A DNA stretch of 45,072 nt from Streptococcus parasanguinis (GTDB taxonomy: Bacteria; Bacillota; Bacilli; Lactobacillales; Streptococcaceae): NCBI RefSeq assembly GCF_016648855.1, contig NZ_JACLQU010000019.1, forward strand, positions 1 through 45,072, in the 5' to 3' direction. Of the stretch, positions 11,268-20,921 are shown piece by piece. The position numbers and the translations under genes are program-made. The notes below the pieces were generated by a model. That model had not been told where the DNA came from. It worked only from the letters and a program-made list of their open reading frames with translations, and made no database searches. The stretch's first letter is position 1, and every line of letters starts with the position of its first letter.

Positions 11268-12530
11268 TTAGCGTTGAGATAACTTTTCTTCGATGGTGGC
11301 AATCATTTCATCACGTACTTCTTTAACTGGGATTTCAACAATAACAGATCCCAAGAAACCACGCACCACTAAGCGTTCTGCCGTGTGTTGATCCAGACCA
11401 CGACTCATGAGGTAATACATATCTTCTGGATCCACTTGACCGATCGATGCTGCATGACCTGCTGTAACGTCATTTTCATCAATCAAGAGGATTGGGTTAG
11501 CATCTGAACGCGCTTGATCCGATAACATCAAGACACGACTTTCTTGCTGGGCATCTGCTCCTTTAGCACCCTTGATAATATGACCGATTCCATTGAAGGT
11601 CAAGGTTCCTTTTTCAAGAATGACACCGTGTTGCAGGATATTTCCGATTGAGTTACAACCAAAGTTGGTCACGCGCGTGTCAATCCCTTGCACCTGACGA
11701 CCACTTGATAAGGCAACGACCTTCAAATCAGCGTGACTTCCATTTCCAACCAAGTCACTGTCAAAGTCTGCAACAACATTGCCTTCATTCATGACACCGA
11801 TGGCCCAATCAATGCTGGCATCCTGTCCTAGTTTCCCACGGCGACTGATGTAGGCTGTGACATTTTCACCCAGGCGGTCAATCGCGGCAAATTTCACTTG
11901 AGCATCTGAGCGGGCGATCACTTCAACCGTCACATTAGCAGTTGCTTTTGCTGTGCCATCACCTTTTGATTCTAGGCGTTCCAAATAGCTAAACTTGCTG
12001 TTTTTGCCTGCAATAATCAAAATGTGTTTATTAAAAGGTACATCACTATCACTATCCTGGTAGAAAATACCTTCGATTGGTTCTGAAATTTCGACATTGT
12101 CTGGAATATAAAGGACAGCCCCACTATTAAAATAAGCTGTGTGGTAAGCTGCTAGCTTGTCATCATCATATTTGACTGAAGACATGAAGTAGTCTTCCAC
12201 CACCTGTGGAATCTCTTCTAAGGCAGAATGGAAATCTGTGAATAAGACTCCTTGGTCTGCCAAGGCTTGTGGCACCTGTTCAAATACAGTTTGGGTTCCA
12301 ACTTGGACCAATTTTAAGTTTGAATCGAGGGCTGTAAAATCGGGAACATTGGCAGAAGCCTCGCTTTCTGTGATCGTTCCATCCCCAAGATTCCAGCGGT
12401 GGAATTTGACGCGTTCAATGGCTGGCAATTCCAACTGATCGATCTTGTCAAAAGCTTTTTTTCGTAAATCTTGCAGCCAGCTTGGCTCAGCATGCAGTTC
12501 CGAAAAGAGGGTAATATTTTCAATACTCAT
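11268..12530 (-). CDS. sufD: Fe-S cluster assembly protein SufD
   Basis: Paralogue and partner of SufB in the SufBC2D complex, 420 residues. The right-handed beta-helix region and the family C-terminus with DEN(D)VTAGHAASIGQVDPEDMYYLMSRG are present. The last part aligns with SufB, and the His of TAGHAASIG is the conserved SufD histidine. It is second in the operon, 66 nt after sufC. A small inverted repeat lies in that gap. Confidence 0.95.
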   Translation of the reverse strand: MSIENITLFSELHAEPSWLQDLRKKAFDKIDQLELPAIERVKFHRWNLGDGTITESEASANVPDFTALDSNLKLVQVGTQTVFEQVPQALADQGVLFTDFHSALEEIPQVVEDYFMSSVKYDDDKLAAYHTAYFNSGAVLYIPDNVEISEPIEGIFYQDSDSDVPFNKHILIIAGKNSKFSYLERLESKGDGTAKATANVTVEVIARSDAQVKFAAIDRLGENVTAYISRRGKLGQDASIDWAIGVMNEGNVVADFDSDLVGNGSHADLKVVALSSGRQVQGIDTRVTNFGCNSIGNILQHGVILEKGTLTFNGIGHIIKGAKGADAQQESRVLMLSDQARSDANPILLIDENDVTAGHAASIGQVDPEDMYYLMSRGLDQHTAERLVVRGFLGSVIVEIPVKEVRDEMIATIEEKLSQR

Positions 12531-12567
12531 TTTTTTCTCCTAATAAAGATACTATCTGTTTGATTTT

Positions 12568-12592
12568 ATGACAACATTAGATCACTTGTCAT
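12568..12592. repeat. Inverted repeat between sufC and sufD
   Basis: ATGACAA (12568-12574) and TTGTCAT (12586-12592) form a perfect 7-bp dyad with an 11-nt spacer. There is no U-tract, so it is not a terminator. It may be a weak mRNA stem that protects the sufC 3' end. It could also be chance. Confidence 0.35.
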
Positions 12593-12596
12593 CAGG

Positions 12597-13367
12597 TTAT
12601 AGTTCTTCTTTATAGTCGTAACCGAGTTCTTCTGCGAGTTGAGCATAGCCTTCACGTTCCAAGCGTGCAGCCAATTCCGGTCCACCTGAAAGCACGACAC
12701 GGCCTTCCATCATCACATGAACGACGTCAGGAGTAATATAGTTCAACAGACGTTGGTAGTGGGTGATGATCATAGCTCCAAAACCTTCACCTCGCATTGC
12801 ATTAACCCCTTTAGATACGACTTTAAGAGCATCGATATCCAAACCAGAGTCAATTTCGTCCAAAAGGGCAAATGTTGGCTCCAACATCAACAATTGAAGG
12901 ATTTCATTGCGCTTTTTCTCACCACCTGAGAACCCTTCGTTCAAATAGCGTTCTGCCATTTCTTCTTTCATGTTGAGCAGTTCCATCTTTTCATCCAATT
13001 TTTTGATGAAATCACGAATAGAGATCTTCTCGTCCTCTTCTTTACCAGCATTCATGGCTGCACGTAAAAATTCTGCATTGGTAATTCCTGGGATTTCTGA
13101 AGGGTATTGCATGGCAAGGAACAAGCCCATCCGTGCACGTTCATCTACTTCCAATTCCAAGATGTTGACACCATCAAACAGAATCTCCCCTTTGGTTACT
13201 TCATAATTCGGATTTCCCATAATGGCAGCTGACAGAGTAGATTTCCCTGTTCCGTTTGGTCCCATGATGGCTGCGATCTCACCAGTTTTTAGGGTCAGGT
13301 TTACACCTTTTAAAATTTCTTTGCCTTCAATTTCAACGTGAAGGTCTTTAATTTCTAATGTCGACAT
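12597..13367 (-). CDS. sufC: Fe-S assembly ATPase SufC
   Basis: Soluble ABC-type ATPase of the SufBC2D scaffold. It is cytoplasmic and not a transporter. The 256 residues have Walker A GPNGTGKST, the SufC-specific signature SGGEKKRNEILQ and Walker B ALLDEIDSGLD. It is the first gene of the suf operon, with its promoter in the 134-bp gap to rgpG. Pathway order sufC-D-S-U-B is the common Gram-positive arrangement. Confidence 0.97.
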   Translation of the reverse strand: MSTLEIKDLHVEIEGKEILKGVNLTLKTGEIAAIMGPNGTGKSTLSAAIMGNPNYEVTKGEILFDGVNILELEVDERARMGLFLAMQYPSEIPGITNAEFLRAAMNAGKEEDEKISIRDFIKKLDEKMELLNMKEEMAERYLNEGFSGGEKKRNEILQLLMLEPTFALLDEIDSGLDIDALKVVSKGVNAMRGEGFGAMIITHYQRLLNYITPDVVHVMMEGRVVLSGGPELAARLEREGYAQLAEELGYDYKEEL

Positions 13368-13451
13368 TGCATTCCCTTTCTTTTTACTTTGAAGTCTAGA
13401 AGGTTCTCAAAGCAAAGATCCCTTCATCACAAAGTATTTTTTTACCTTTCA

Positions 13452-13460
13452 AGTATATCA
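13452..13460 (-). promoter_or_regulatory. suf operon promoter (extended -10)
   Basis: TGATATACT on the minus strand is an extended -10 with no clear -35. Its upstream part begins 3 bp from the rgpG terminator stem, so the T-run of that terminator is also the region upstream of this -10. The leader to sufC is about 80 nt. I saw no Fur- or SufR-type operator I could defend. Confidence 0.6.
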
Positions 13461-13463
13461 AAA

Positions 13464-13482
13464 AAAAGCCTAAATGGCTTTT
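13464..13482 (-). terminator. Terminator of mecA-rgpG
   Basis: A 7-bp stem (13464-13470 with 13476-13482) with 5-nt loop is followed on the minus strand by T8. It lies 20 nt after the rgpG stop. Confidence 0.85.
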
Positions 13483-13501
13483 CTTTTGATTAGAACTATT
13501 C

Positions 13502-14659
13502 TTATTTAGTTTTTTCTTTTCGTTTTTGACGAACTTCCTCCCGGTAGGAAGAATTCCCTATATAGCGCAGAACATTTAACAAAGGACTATGATGTGGCCC
13601 CAATACCCCAATCAATTCTGCTAACAACTCTACTCCAAACAAGAGCCCGATCACTAGTAGGACGCCCCCAATGCGACTCGAGATGTTGAGCAAGAGAGAA
13701 ATCAAGGAGAAAATCATCGAAATTCCATAGATCACAAGTACAGTTCCCCGATGTGTCAAGCCCAGAGAAAGAAGTCGGTGGTGCAAGTGATTGCGATCCG
13801 GTTTATAAAATTTTTGACCAGACAGGGTCCGACGGATAATGGCTAAAAAGGTATCTGTAATCGGCACTCCGAGGATAATCATGGGCGTAACTACCGCAAC
13901 TGCCGTTGCATTTTTCAAGCCTTGCAAGGACAAGACAGAAATCATAAATCCGATAAACAAGGCTCCGGTGTCTCCCAAATAGAGAATGGCCGGATGGTAG
14001 TTAAAGGGAAAGAAACCAGCGATGGACGCAACCAATACAAAGATCGTCATGGTCAGAAAGAGATTGGGTACTGGTAGAAAGAAATAGGACACAATCCCCA
14101 TTGTCACTAGGGAAATAATAGAGACCCCACTCACCAAGCCATCTAATCCATCAATCAGATTGACCGCATTGGTAATGGCAACAATCCAAATCACTGTCAA
14201 AAGATAAGATAGCCATGGTTCAAAATGAAGTAAGGGACCACCAAATGGAATCTTGAAATCATTCAGCCGAAAATCTGTCAAAAACCAGACTAGACTCGCT
14301 GCCAGCAGGATACCGATCATCTTTTTCTTGGCTGACAACTCTTTTACATCATCGATCAAGCCTGTAAGAGCGATAATCCATCCCGCTCCTACGACCGGCA
14401 AGGTATAGGACAAGTAACTTTTGATTGGTGCGGTAGTGGATGTCAGCATAGGAATAAACACAAGAGTCGCAATTGAAAAAGCAATCACAATAGACAGTCC
14501 ACCCGCGCTTGGCATGGGCTTGGTATTGATCCGACGCGCATTCGGATAATCTACGGCATCAATCTTAAAGGAGAATAGGCGAACCAAGGGCGTCAATACC
14601 AAGGCAATCATAAAAGTTCCAATCAGCACCAGAACAAATTGCAAGGAAAAGGACATCAT
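13502..14659 (-). CDS. rgpG: Undecaprenyl-phosphate GlcNAc-1-phosphate transferase RgpG (WecA/TagO family)
   Basis: Integral membrane enzyme that moves N-acetylglucosamine-1-phosphate from UDP-GlcNAc to undecaprenyl phosphate, starting rhamnose-polysaccharide or teichoic-acid type glycopolymers. The 385-residue protein has about eleven hydrophobic segments and the family's cytoplasmic motifs: DYPNARRINTKPMPSAGG, the DD pair in LIDDVKEL, NLIDGLDGL, and the His cluster PDRNHLHHRL. It overlaps mecA by 4 nt (ATGA). The mecA-rgpG-suf order is the one I recall from S. mutans, where this gene is rgpG. The polymer made here cannot be told from the window. Confidence 0.9.
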   Translation of the reverse strand: MMSFSLQFVLVLIGTFMIALVLTPLVRLFSFKIDAVDYPNARRINTKPMPSAGGLSIVIAFSIATLVFIPMLTSTTAPIKSYLSYTLPVVGAGWIIALTGLIDDVKELSAKKKMIGILLAASLVWFLTDFRLNDFKIPFGGPLLHFEPWLSYLLTVIWIVAITNAVNLIDGLDGLVSGVSIISLVTMGIVSYFFLPVPNLFLTMTIFVLVASIAGFFPFNYHPAILYLGDTGALFIGFMISVLSLQGLKNATAVAVVTPMIILGVPITDTFLAIIRRTLSGQKFYKPDRNHLHHRLLSLGLTHRGTVLVIYGISMIFSLISLLLNISSRIGGVLLVIGLLFGVELLAELIGVLGPHHSPLLNVLRYIGNSSYREEVRQKRKEKTK

Positions 14660-15393
14660 AAGCTAGCAACTTTCTTCAAATTCTCAATCGCACCAGACAC
14701 CATTAATAAATGACCATGTTCCTGCAGAACGGCCCGTGTCACTTCTGAATCATCCGCATACTCCCGAATGATAGCAAGTAACCAGGTTGGATATTGATTT
14801 GGTTGATCCTCTGTATCGATCAAGACAGTTAAATAATAATCAGATCCCATTTTGTATAATTCAGAGGTATCCACTGGAAAGCTGACCGTTTTTGAAAAGG
14901 CAACTGCTTGCTGGATATTTGAAAAACGCAAAATGTAATAAATATACTGACTTACTGGTGCTTCAGATGTAGGATCTTGTTCTTGATTGTCCCGCAACTC
15001 TTCTTGTTCCAAATGGTGGATAGCTTCTGCATCCCCTTTTGTCTTATCAGAGATTGTTTTTTCCAAGGTTTTGATAAATTCATCTGGCGTCATGCGCGAC
15101 AACTCTTCCATATCAGGAAGATCTGATAAATCCTCAAAATCCAATTGTTGGTCAATTTTTGATTTGGTAACAAAAACATCTAATTTATCTGGTTTTGGTG
15201 TCACACGAAAACTCAACATCCCACTATCCAGGAAGCTTTCAGGCATTTCGAGCTCATCCAAAATGGCGTAGAAAAATTCTTCTGTTTTTTCTTGTGGGAC
15301 AAGGAAATCAGCAATTTCCATCCCACGTTCTTCTAAGTCTTCTAGTTGGATCGTGATCTTAATTGTTGAATCACTAATTTGCTTCATCTTCAT
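14656..15393 (-). CDS. mecA: Adaptor protein MecA
   Basis: Adaptor that brings substrates, including the competence regulator ComX in streptococci, to the ClpC/ClpP protease. The 245 residues have the N-terminal substrate-binding part (ISDSTIKITIQLEDLEERG, LVPQEKTEEFFYAILDELE), an acidic Glu/Gln-rich linker around 110-140 and the C-terminal ClpC-binding domain. GAGG lies 2 nt before the first ATG and 8 nt before the in-frame ATG two codons later, so the true start may be residue 3. It is followed by rgpG with an ATGA overlap. Confidence 0.93.
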   Translation of the reverse strand: MKMKQISDSTIKITIQLEDLEERGMEIADFLVPQEKTEEFFYAILDELEMPESFLDSGMLSFRVTPKPDKLDVFVTKSKIDQQLDFEDLSDLPDMEELSRMTPDEFIKTLEKTISDKTKGDAEAIHHLEQEELRDNQEQDPTSEAPVSQYIYYILRFSNIQQAVAFSKTVSFPVDTSELYKMGSDYYLTVLIDTEDQPNQYPTWLLAIIREYADDSEVTRAVLQEHGHLLMVSGAIENLKKVASL

Positions 15394-15421
15394 AGCATAA
15401 CCTCATACTTCTAGTCTTACT

Positions 15422-15450
15422 ATTATACTAAAAAATTGGATAGAATTCAA
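15422..15450 (-). promoter_or_regulatory. mecA promoter
   Basis: TTGAAT (15445-15450), 17 bp, TATAAT (15422-15427). The leader to mecA is short, about 20 nt. Confidence 0.8.
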
Positions 15451-15469
15451 AAAAAGGATGCATAGAAAA

Positions 15470-15496
15470 GAGGTCGGGACAAAAGTCTCCAACCTC
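15470..15496 (-). terminator. Terminator-like repeat after uppP
   Basis: An imperfect hairpin (15470-15480 with 15485-15496) is built around GGGACAAAAGTC and lies 33 nt after the uppP stop. It is followed by CTTTTC on the minus strand. The same core occurs in the hairpin at 41521-41550, so it belongs to a dispersed terminator-like repeat family rather than being a unique sequence. Confidence 0.65.
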
Positions 15497-15528
15497 GAAA
15501 AATAATTTGATCGAGTTCAACCGTTCTC

Positions 15529-16365
15529 TTAGAAAATAACACGGAAGAGTCCATACAATAACAAGATGGAACCAAGAACGATCCGGTATTTCCCAAAGAC
15601 AGTGAAATCATGATTTTTCACATAATCTGTCAAGAATCGGATGGCGTACATGCTGACCACAAAGGCCACTCCCATCGCTACCAGTAGAATAAAGAGTTGC
15701 CCCAATGCTAGTGAATGTCCGCCAAGAGCGAATTTCCCAACCTTTAAGAGGCTAGCCCCAAACATGGCTGGGATCCCCAAATAAAAGGTAAATTCTGTCA
15801 CCACCGGGCGGCTAACACCATTGATCAAGCCACCTACAATCGTAGCACCTGAACGGCTTGTTCCTGGAAATAGCGATAAAACTTGGAAGAGTCCGATATA
15901 AAGAGCTGTTCGATAAGGTAGCTTATGCAATTCCGTTACTGCTGGCTCAACTTGTTCCCGTCTTTCCAGATAGATAAAGGCAATCCCGTAGGTGATCAAC
16001 ATAATCGCAACGGAAATCGAATTGTGGAAATGCGCCTCAAACCAATCATCTAATTTAAAAACAAAGACAAGTGGGAGGGTTGCAACCGCAACTTTTGCCC
16101 ATAATTGCCAAGTCCGACGTACTTCTAGTGGAGATTTACCAGGTTTGAAGGGATATAATTTATCGAAATAAATCACCACAACCGCTAGGATCGCACCCAA
16201 TTGGATCACGACATTGAACATCTCCATAAAGGCTGGATCTTGATTTTTAAACTGCACAAAATCCTGTAGCAGAATCAAGTGACCTGTACTTGAGATCGGT
16301 AACCATTCTGTAATCCCCTCGACAATCCCAAAAAGAACCGCCTTGATTAATTCGATCAGAAACAT
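15529..16365 (-). CDS. uppP: Undecaprenyl-diphosphatase UppP (BacA)
   Basis: Membrane enzyme that recycles undecaprenyl pyrophosphate to the monophosphate carrier for wall synthesis, and gives bacitracin tolerance. The 278 residues carry both family motifs: [17 protein letters not shown] near the N-terminus and [14 protein letters not shown] in the middle, with several hydrophobic segments. Its product is the acceptor for RgpG encoded nearby. It is probably a single-gene transcript. Confidence 0.97.
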   Translation of the reverse strand: MFLIELIKAVLFGIVEGITEWLPISSTGHLILLQDFVQFKNQDPAFMEMFNVVIQLGAILAVVVIYFDKLYPFKPGKSPLEVRRTWQLWAKVAVATLPLVFVFKLDDWFEAHFHNSISVAIMLITYGIAFIYLERREQVEPAVTELHKLPYRTALYIGLFQVLSLFPGTSRSGATIVGGLINGVSRPVVTEFTFYLGIPAMFGASLLKVGKFALGGHSLALGQLFILLVAMGVAFVVSMYAIRFLTDYVKNHDFTVFGKYRIVLGSILLLYGLFRVIF

Positions 16366-16393
16366 CTTTTTCTCCTAAACTTATATTTGCTCT

Positions 16394-16402
16394 ATTATAT
16401 CA
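16394..16402 (-). promoter_or_regulatory. uppP promoter (extended -10)
   Basis: TGATATAAT, an exact extended -10, lies about 28 nt before the uppP start. No clear -35. AGGAG precedes the ATG. Confidence 0.75.
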
Positions 16403-16473
16403 TAATTCTATGGACTGGACCAGGCCCTCCGTACTAGAAAGGAAAGAGCGGCCAAGACCATTCTTAGTGCTAC

Positions 16474-18381
16474 TTAGAAGGCACCAAAGCCTCCTCCGCC
16501 TCCTCCGCCAGAGAAGCCTCCTCCACTACCAGAAGAAACCGTGAAATGACTAGCCGTCGATGCTGTCGATCCATAAGTAGACATGGCATGACTTGAGTGG
16601 GTCACATCATGATAGAATGGGGTGTAAACGAAAGCGTTTAAGGCTTGATTTTCTAGATGAATATTTCGAAGCTTCATGACTTTAGTGACCTGATCAGCTA
16701 CACCATACAAGGCCGCATAGACCAATAAGCGGTTCCACAGAACCAGAGACTGCAACTCTGCATCATTAAGGTGAGCAATTTCTTTCAACATCCGACCAAA
16801 ACTATCCCAGTAATAGCGTTGCTCAGCACCCGCAAGATTGACAACACCATCTCGTAGGCAGGCTTTAAAGACACCATTGAAGCGCACTGGCATAAACCAA
16901 AGTATGAGGATCCCTATCAAACAAGGAACAGAGAACCACCCCATCCCAAAGATAGCAAAGATTTCTGCTCCAAAGGCGATAAACCAAGCAGCCCAACCAA
17001 AGAAGAGACTTCGTCTAGCTTGCGCTTCTTCTTTTGCTTCTAAAGGGCGATAGTAGCTTGGCAAATGGAGATCTTCCACCTTGCGATGAACATCTCTGGC
17101 CACTTGGTTGACAGCCGTATCAAAGCGACCCTGAGCCCAACTTCCTAGTGAACGAATGGCATCTTGATCTGCTTTTTTGGCATGTTTGTATACATCATCA
17201 CTAAATTTATAATTTTCAAAGAGACGGTTAACAGGACAGGAAACTTGATCCCCAAAAGCCATATTCATAAAGGAGCGTTCAAAATCATCCACATGTCCAT
17301 GAGACTTCCTGGTCAAAACGACTTCATTTCCTTGTTGCTCGTAGACAATCACTCCACGGTCCATCAGATCCAGCAAAGTAGCTTGAAGCATTTTTTCAAA
17401 TGTAAACACCGGCGGAGTCGCCTTCTCTTTATTAGTCGGGGAGGCCTCGTCTAATTCAGCTGAATAAACAACCGAGCTCATGACAAGAGGTGCAATATCC
17501 TGTGGAATTTCATAAAGACGAGTATCGGTCGGATAGGTCACACCAGGCCAAATCATTTTTTTGAACCGATTGCGACCCAAGAGAGAAAGAAGCCAGAGTG
17601 CAATAATGAAGGCTGGCAAGATCCAGTTCCAAAACATGCGTGACCAGTATTTTTCCTGTTCAATTTTAGCTTGGTTCTTATGAAATTCATCCAATTTGGT
17701 TAATCCTGTATTTCGACCAGAATCATACAAGGTAGTTAGGTCTGACTTCAACCAGTATCCATACAGCTCCACAGCCTTTCCTTTGCCAAGGTTATAGAAG
17801 GTGGCAGAATAGATTCCATCTTCTTTCTTTACAGTCACATCCGGTCCCATAAAGGCTGTATGGATATACAGTTCCGATTGGGCATTAGCTGGTGCAAACT
17901 TAGGGATGACACGAAACTGAACTTCATCCACCTTCTGATCACCATCTGTGATCGGTTTCCAGTTCAACTCCAAGATATCCTTGTGTGAATAGAGGAGATT
18001 TTTTAATTTCCATGTAACTTTAATTTTGACAGTATCTGTCGCTACACCACTGTTATAAATTTTCACTCGGTAGCCATCACCTAGATTCGTAATCTCGGGT
18101 TCTCTTTGAAGATCACGACCTTCCACCTCAACCTTTGGCGGTATCTCAATTGCAAAGCCTTGTGGCATGTTCCCCGCAGTTCCTAGGCTAACATACTGCC
18201 CTCTATAAGAATCTTTGAAATAATAAACCAGTTCTTCCTCATAGGTGGCGTCGTCCCAGGTGTCCAAGGTCAAGGTTCCACCATAGTAAAGTACATCATA
18301 AGATGGACTAGATGCATGGACATTCTGACTGACAAAAAGGCAGGCCAAAAAGGCGAAAAAAACATACAAATACTTTTTCAT
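16474..18381 (-). CDS. DUF2207 membrane protein with Gly-rich tail
   Basis: Predicted exported membrane protein of unknown function, 635 residues from the chosen start. It has a signal peptide (MKKYLYVFFAFLACLFVSQN, cleavage after VHAS), a beta-rich extracellular domain of about 230 residues, one helix (WNWILPAFIIALWLLSLL), a cytoplasmic part, and two helices (FFGWAAWFIAFGAEIFAIFG and WFSVPCLIGILILWFMPV). It ends in a low-complexity tail, GGGFSGGGGGGGFGAF. This architecture fits DUF2207. I chose the ATG at 18379-18381 because it follows AGGAG and starts the signal peptide; the longer frame reads back across its own promoter. Reported roles for the family are unclear. Confidence 0.85.
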   Translation of the reverse strand: MKKYLYVFFAFLACLFVSQNVHASSPSYDVLYYGGTLTLDTWDDATYEEELVYYFKDSYRGQYVSLGTAGNMPQGFAIEIPPKVEVEGRDLQREPEITNLGDGYRVKIYNSGVATDTVKIKVTWKLKNLLYSHKDILELNWKPITDGDQKVDEVQFRVIPKFAPANAQSELYIHTAFMGPDVTVKKEDGIYSATFYNLGKGKAVELYGYWLKSDLTTLYDSGRNTGLTKLDEFHKNQAKIEQEKYWSRMFWNWILPAFIIALWLLSLLGRNRFKKMIWPGVTYPTDTRLYEIPQDIAPLVMSSVVYSAELDEASPTNKEKATPPVFTFEKMLQATLLDLMDRGVIVYEQQGNEVVLTRKSHGHVDDFERSFMNMAFGDQVSCPVNRLFENYKFSDDVYKHAKKADQDAIRSLGSWAQGRFDTAVNQVARDVHRKVEDLHLPSYYRPLEAKEEAQARRSLFFGWAAWFIAFGAEIFAIFGMGWFSVPCLIGILILWFMPVRFNGVFKACLRDGVVNLAGAEQRYYWDSFGRMLKEIAHLNDAELQSLVLWNRLLVYAALYGVADQVTKVMKLRNIHLENQALNAFVYTPFYHDVTHSSHAMSTYGSTASTASHFTVSSGSGGGFSGGGGGGGFGAF

Positions 18382-18402
18382 TTGATCACGCTCCTTTGTA
18401 TT

Positions 18403-18411
18403 ATTATAACA
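18403..18411 (-). promoter_or_regulatory. Promoter of the DUF2207 gene (extended -10)
   Basis: TGTTATAAT, an exact extended -10, about 22 nt before the chosen ATG. It lies back to back with the glutamine-transporter promoter. Confidence 0.75.
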
Positions 18412-18437
18412 TTTTTTAAATAAAAAGAGGACCATGT

Positions 18438-18466
18438 TTGAAATGTATCCTATTTTACTGTACAAT
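18438..18466 (+). promoter_or_regulatory. Promoter of the glutamine transporter operon
   Basis: TTGAAA (18438-18443), 17 bp, TACAAT (18461-18466). GGAAGAGGAG precedes the ATG at 18499. Confidence 0.85.
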
Positions 18467-18498
18467 AGGAGAAGTTAAAATAAGGAAGAGGAGAAAAC

Positions 18499-20061
18499 AT
18501 GAAAAAAACATTATTCGCTCTCTTAACGGGGCTTTTCATTTGCCTGGGGATCACACAGGTTGCTCATGCAGATGACTATTTACGAATCGGAATGGAAGCG
18601 GCCTACGCTCCTTTCAACTGGACCCAAGAAGATGATGCAAATGGAGCTGTTAAAATTGACGGTACCAATCAATATGCCAATGGGTACGATGTCCAAATCG
18701 CCAAAAAAGTTGCTGAGGAGTTAGGTAAAAAACCTCTGATCGTAAAAACATCTTGGAACGGTTTAATTCCAGCCCTCACTTCTGGTAAAATCGATATGAT
18801 TATCGCTGGGATGAGTCCAACCGCTGAACGTAAAAAAGAGGTCGCCTTCTCCAAGAGCTACTATACCAGTGAACCGGTCATGCTCGTTCGTAATGATGGA
18901 AACTATGCAAACGCCACTAGTCTAGATGACTTTAAAGATGCAAAAGTCACCTCTCAACAAGGGGTCTACCTCTATTCTCTCATTTCCCAACTCAAGGGTG
19001 TGAAGCAAGAAACTGCAATGGGTGATTTTGCCCAGATGCGTCAAGCTTTAGAATCGGGTGTTATCGATGCCTATGTTTCTGAACGTCCTGAAGCCTTAAC
19101 CGCCGAGTCCGCTAATTCTAAATTTAAGATGATCCAATTCAAAAAAGGATTTGAAGTTGGGGAAGAAGATGCAACTATCGCTATCGGGATGAAGAAGGGT
19201 GACACTAGAATTGACCAAGTCAATGCCGCACTAGCTAAGATTTCGTCTGAAGACCAAGTCAAACTCATGGATGATATGATTAAGAAGCAACCAGCTTCCA
19301 GTGATGCTAGTGATGATAAGCAGACATTCTTTAGCCAAATGATGAAGATTTTAAAGGATAATGGCCCACAGTTCATACGGGGAACTGGAATGACCCTCTT
19401 AATCTCTATGACTGGAACTATCGCTGGGTTGATTATCGGTTTGTTAATCGGTGTCTTCCGGACAGCTCCGAAGGCTAAAAATAAATTCCTTGCTGGATGC
19501 CAAACTGCCTTTGGGTGGTTCCTCAATGTCTATATTGAAATTTTCCGTGGAACTCCGATGATCGTTCAATCAATGGTCATTTTCTACGGTTCCGCCCAAG
19601 CCTTCAACATTTCCTTGGATCGTACCTGGGCCGCCATCTTTATCGTATCAATCAATACCGGAGCATATATGAGTGAGATTGTTCGTGGTGGGATCTTAGC
19701 AGTGGATCCAGGTCAGTTTGAAGCAGCGACTGCTCTAGGAATGACCCATGGACAAACCATGCGCAAGGTCGTCCTTCCACAGGTTGTTCGCAATATCTTA
19801 CCAGCAACAGGGAATGAATTTGTTATTAACATCAAGGATACATCTGTTTTGAATGTTATCTCTGTAGTTGAACTGTACTTTACAGGAAATACGGTCGCAA
19901 CTCAAAACTACCAATACTTCCCAACCTTTACGATCATCGCTGTGATTTACTTCGTTCTCACCTTTACTATCACACGAATCCTTCGCTACATCGAACGTCG
20001 CTTAGATTCTGATACTTATACTACAGGTGCAAATCAAATGCAAGTCAAAGAGGTGAAATAA
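18499..20061 (+). CDS. glnP: Glutamine/polar amino acid ABC transporter, fused binding protein and permease
   Basis: Single chain that both captures and passes the amino acid. The 520 residues have a signal peptide (cleavage after AHA24), one periplasmic-binding-protein domain of family 3 (about 28-265; [29 protein letters not shown]), then the permease domain from about 290 with helices and the EAA loop ([21 protein letters not shown]). Such fusions are typical of the GlnPQ systems in Lactococcus and streptococci; some have two binding domains, this one has one. Substrate (glutamine, glutamate or asparagine) is inferred from the family. It overlaps the ATPase gene by 1 nt. Confidence 0.92.
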   Translation: MKKTLFALLTGLFICLGITQVAHADDYLRIGMEAAYAPFNWTQEDDANGAVKIDGTNQYANGYDVQIAKKVAEELGKKPLIVKTSWNGLIPALTSGKIDMIIAGMSPTAERKKEVAFSKSYYTSEPVMLVRNDGNYANATSLDDFKDAKVTSQQGVYLYSLISQLKGVKQETAMGDFAQMRQALESGVIDAYVSERPEALTAESANSKFKMIQFKKGFEVGEEDATIAIGMKKGDTRIDQVNAALAKISSEDQVKLMDDMIKKQPASSDASDDKQTFFSQMMKILKDNGPQFIRGTGMTLLISMTGTIAGLIIGLLIGVFRTAPKAKNKFLAGCQTAFGWFLNVYIEIFRGTPMIVQSMVIFYGSAQAFNISLDRTWAAIFIVSINTGAYMSEIVRGGILAVDPGQFEAATALGMTHGQTMRKVVLPQVVRNILPATGNEFVINIKDTSVLNVISVVELYFTGNTVATQNYQYFPTFTIIAVIYFVLTFTITRILRYIERRLDSDTYTTGANQMQVKEVK

Positions 20062-20801
20062 TGGCAGAAAAAATTCTTGAAATCCAACATTTAAAAAAAT
20101 CTTACGGTCAAAATGAAGTCTTGAAAGATATTTCGCTCACCGTTGAAAAAGGAGAGGTGATCTCCATCATCGGGAGCTCTGGTAGCGGAAAATCAACCTT
20201 CCTTCGCTCCATCAATCTTCTGGAGACTCCTACAGCTGGAGAGATTCTCTATCGTGGGCAAAATGTTCTTGATCCTGAGTATGATCTTACCCACTACCGC
20301 GAGAAATTGGGGATGGTTTTCCAAAGCTTTAATCTCTTCGAAAATTTAAACGTCTTAGAAAATACGATCGTTGCACAAACGACCGTCCTCAAGCGTGATC
20401 GTGAGACTGCAGAGAAAGTTGCCAAAGAAAATCTTGAAAAAGTCGGTATGGGATCTCAATATTGGGCTGCCCGTCCGAAACAACTTTCAGGTGGTCAAAA
20501 GCAACGGGTCGCCATCGCACGGGCCCTTTCCATGGATCCTGATGCCATTCTCTTCGATGAACCAACTTCTGCCCTAGACCCAGAAATGGTTGGGGAAGTC
20601 TTGAAAATCATGCAGGATCTGGCAAAAGAAGGACTCACCATGATTGTCGTCACCCACGAAATGGAATTTGCCCGCGATGTCTCTAGCCGGGTCATCTTCA
20701 TGGACAAGGGTGTCATCGCTGAGCAAGGAGATCCAAAAGAAATCTTTAGCAATCCAAAAGAAGAACGGACCAAGGAATTCCTTCAACGCTTCTTACATTA
20801 A
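20061..20801 (+). CDS. glnQ: Polar amino acid ABC transporter ATPase GlnQ
   Basis: ATPase partner of the fused permease upstream, 246 residues. Motifs are intact: Walker [11 protein letters not shown]-loop VFQSFNLF, signature [15 protein letters not shown], Walker [16 protein letters not shown]-loop VTHEMEFA. The start codon overlaps the permease stop (TAATG). The operon ends in a terminator 8 nt after the stop. It is one of only two plus-strand transcription units here. Confidence 0.95.
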   Translation: MAEKILEIQHLKKSYGQNEVLKDISLTVEKGEVISIIGSSGSGKSTFLRSINLLETPTAGEILYRGQNVLDPEYDLTHYREKLGMVFQSFNLFENLNVLENTIVAQTTVLKRDRETAEKVAKENLEKVGMGSQYWAARPKQLSGGQKQRVAIARALSMDPDAILFDEPTSALDPEMVGEVLKIMQDLAKEGLTMIVVTHEMEFARDVSSRVIFMDKGVIAEQGDPKEIFSNPKEERTKEFLQRFLH

Positions 20802-20808
20802 TCTCTTG

Positions 20809-20848
20809 AAACAGTTTGCTTACCAGTATGGAAGCAAGCTGTTTTTTT
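20809..20848 (+). terminator. Terminator of the glutamine transporter operon
   Basis: A 13-position stem (20809-20821 with 20832-20844) containing one T/G pair is followed by a T7 run. Confidence 0.88.
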
Positions 20849-20877
20849 GTACCGCTTCTGCTTTTGAGGCATCGAAA

Positions 20878-20905
20878 AAAACCAGATAGCAAACTCTCTG
20901 GTTTT
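20878..20905 (-). terminator. Terminator of the 71-residue protein gene
   Basis: A 9-bp perfect stem (20878-20886 with 20897-20905) has a T6 run following on the minus strand. It lies 16 nt after the stop codon of the minus-strand gene and opposite the plus-strand terminator. Confidence 0.85.
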
Positions 20906-20921
20906 CAATTGGAACAACAAA

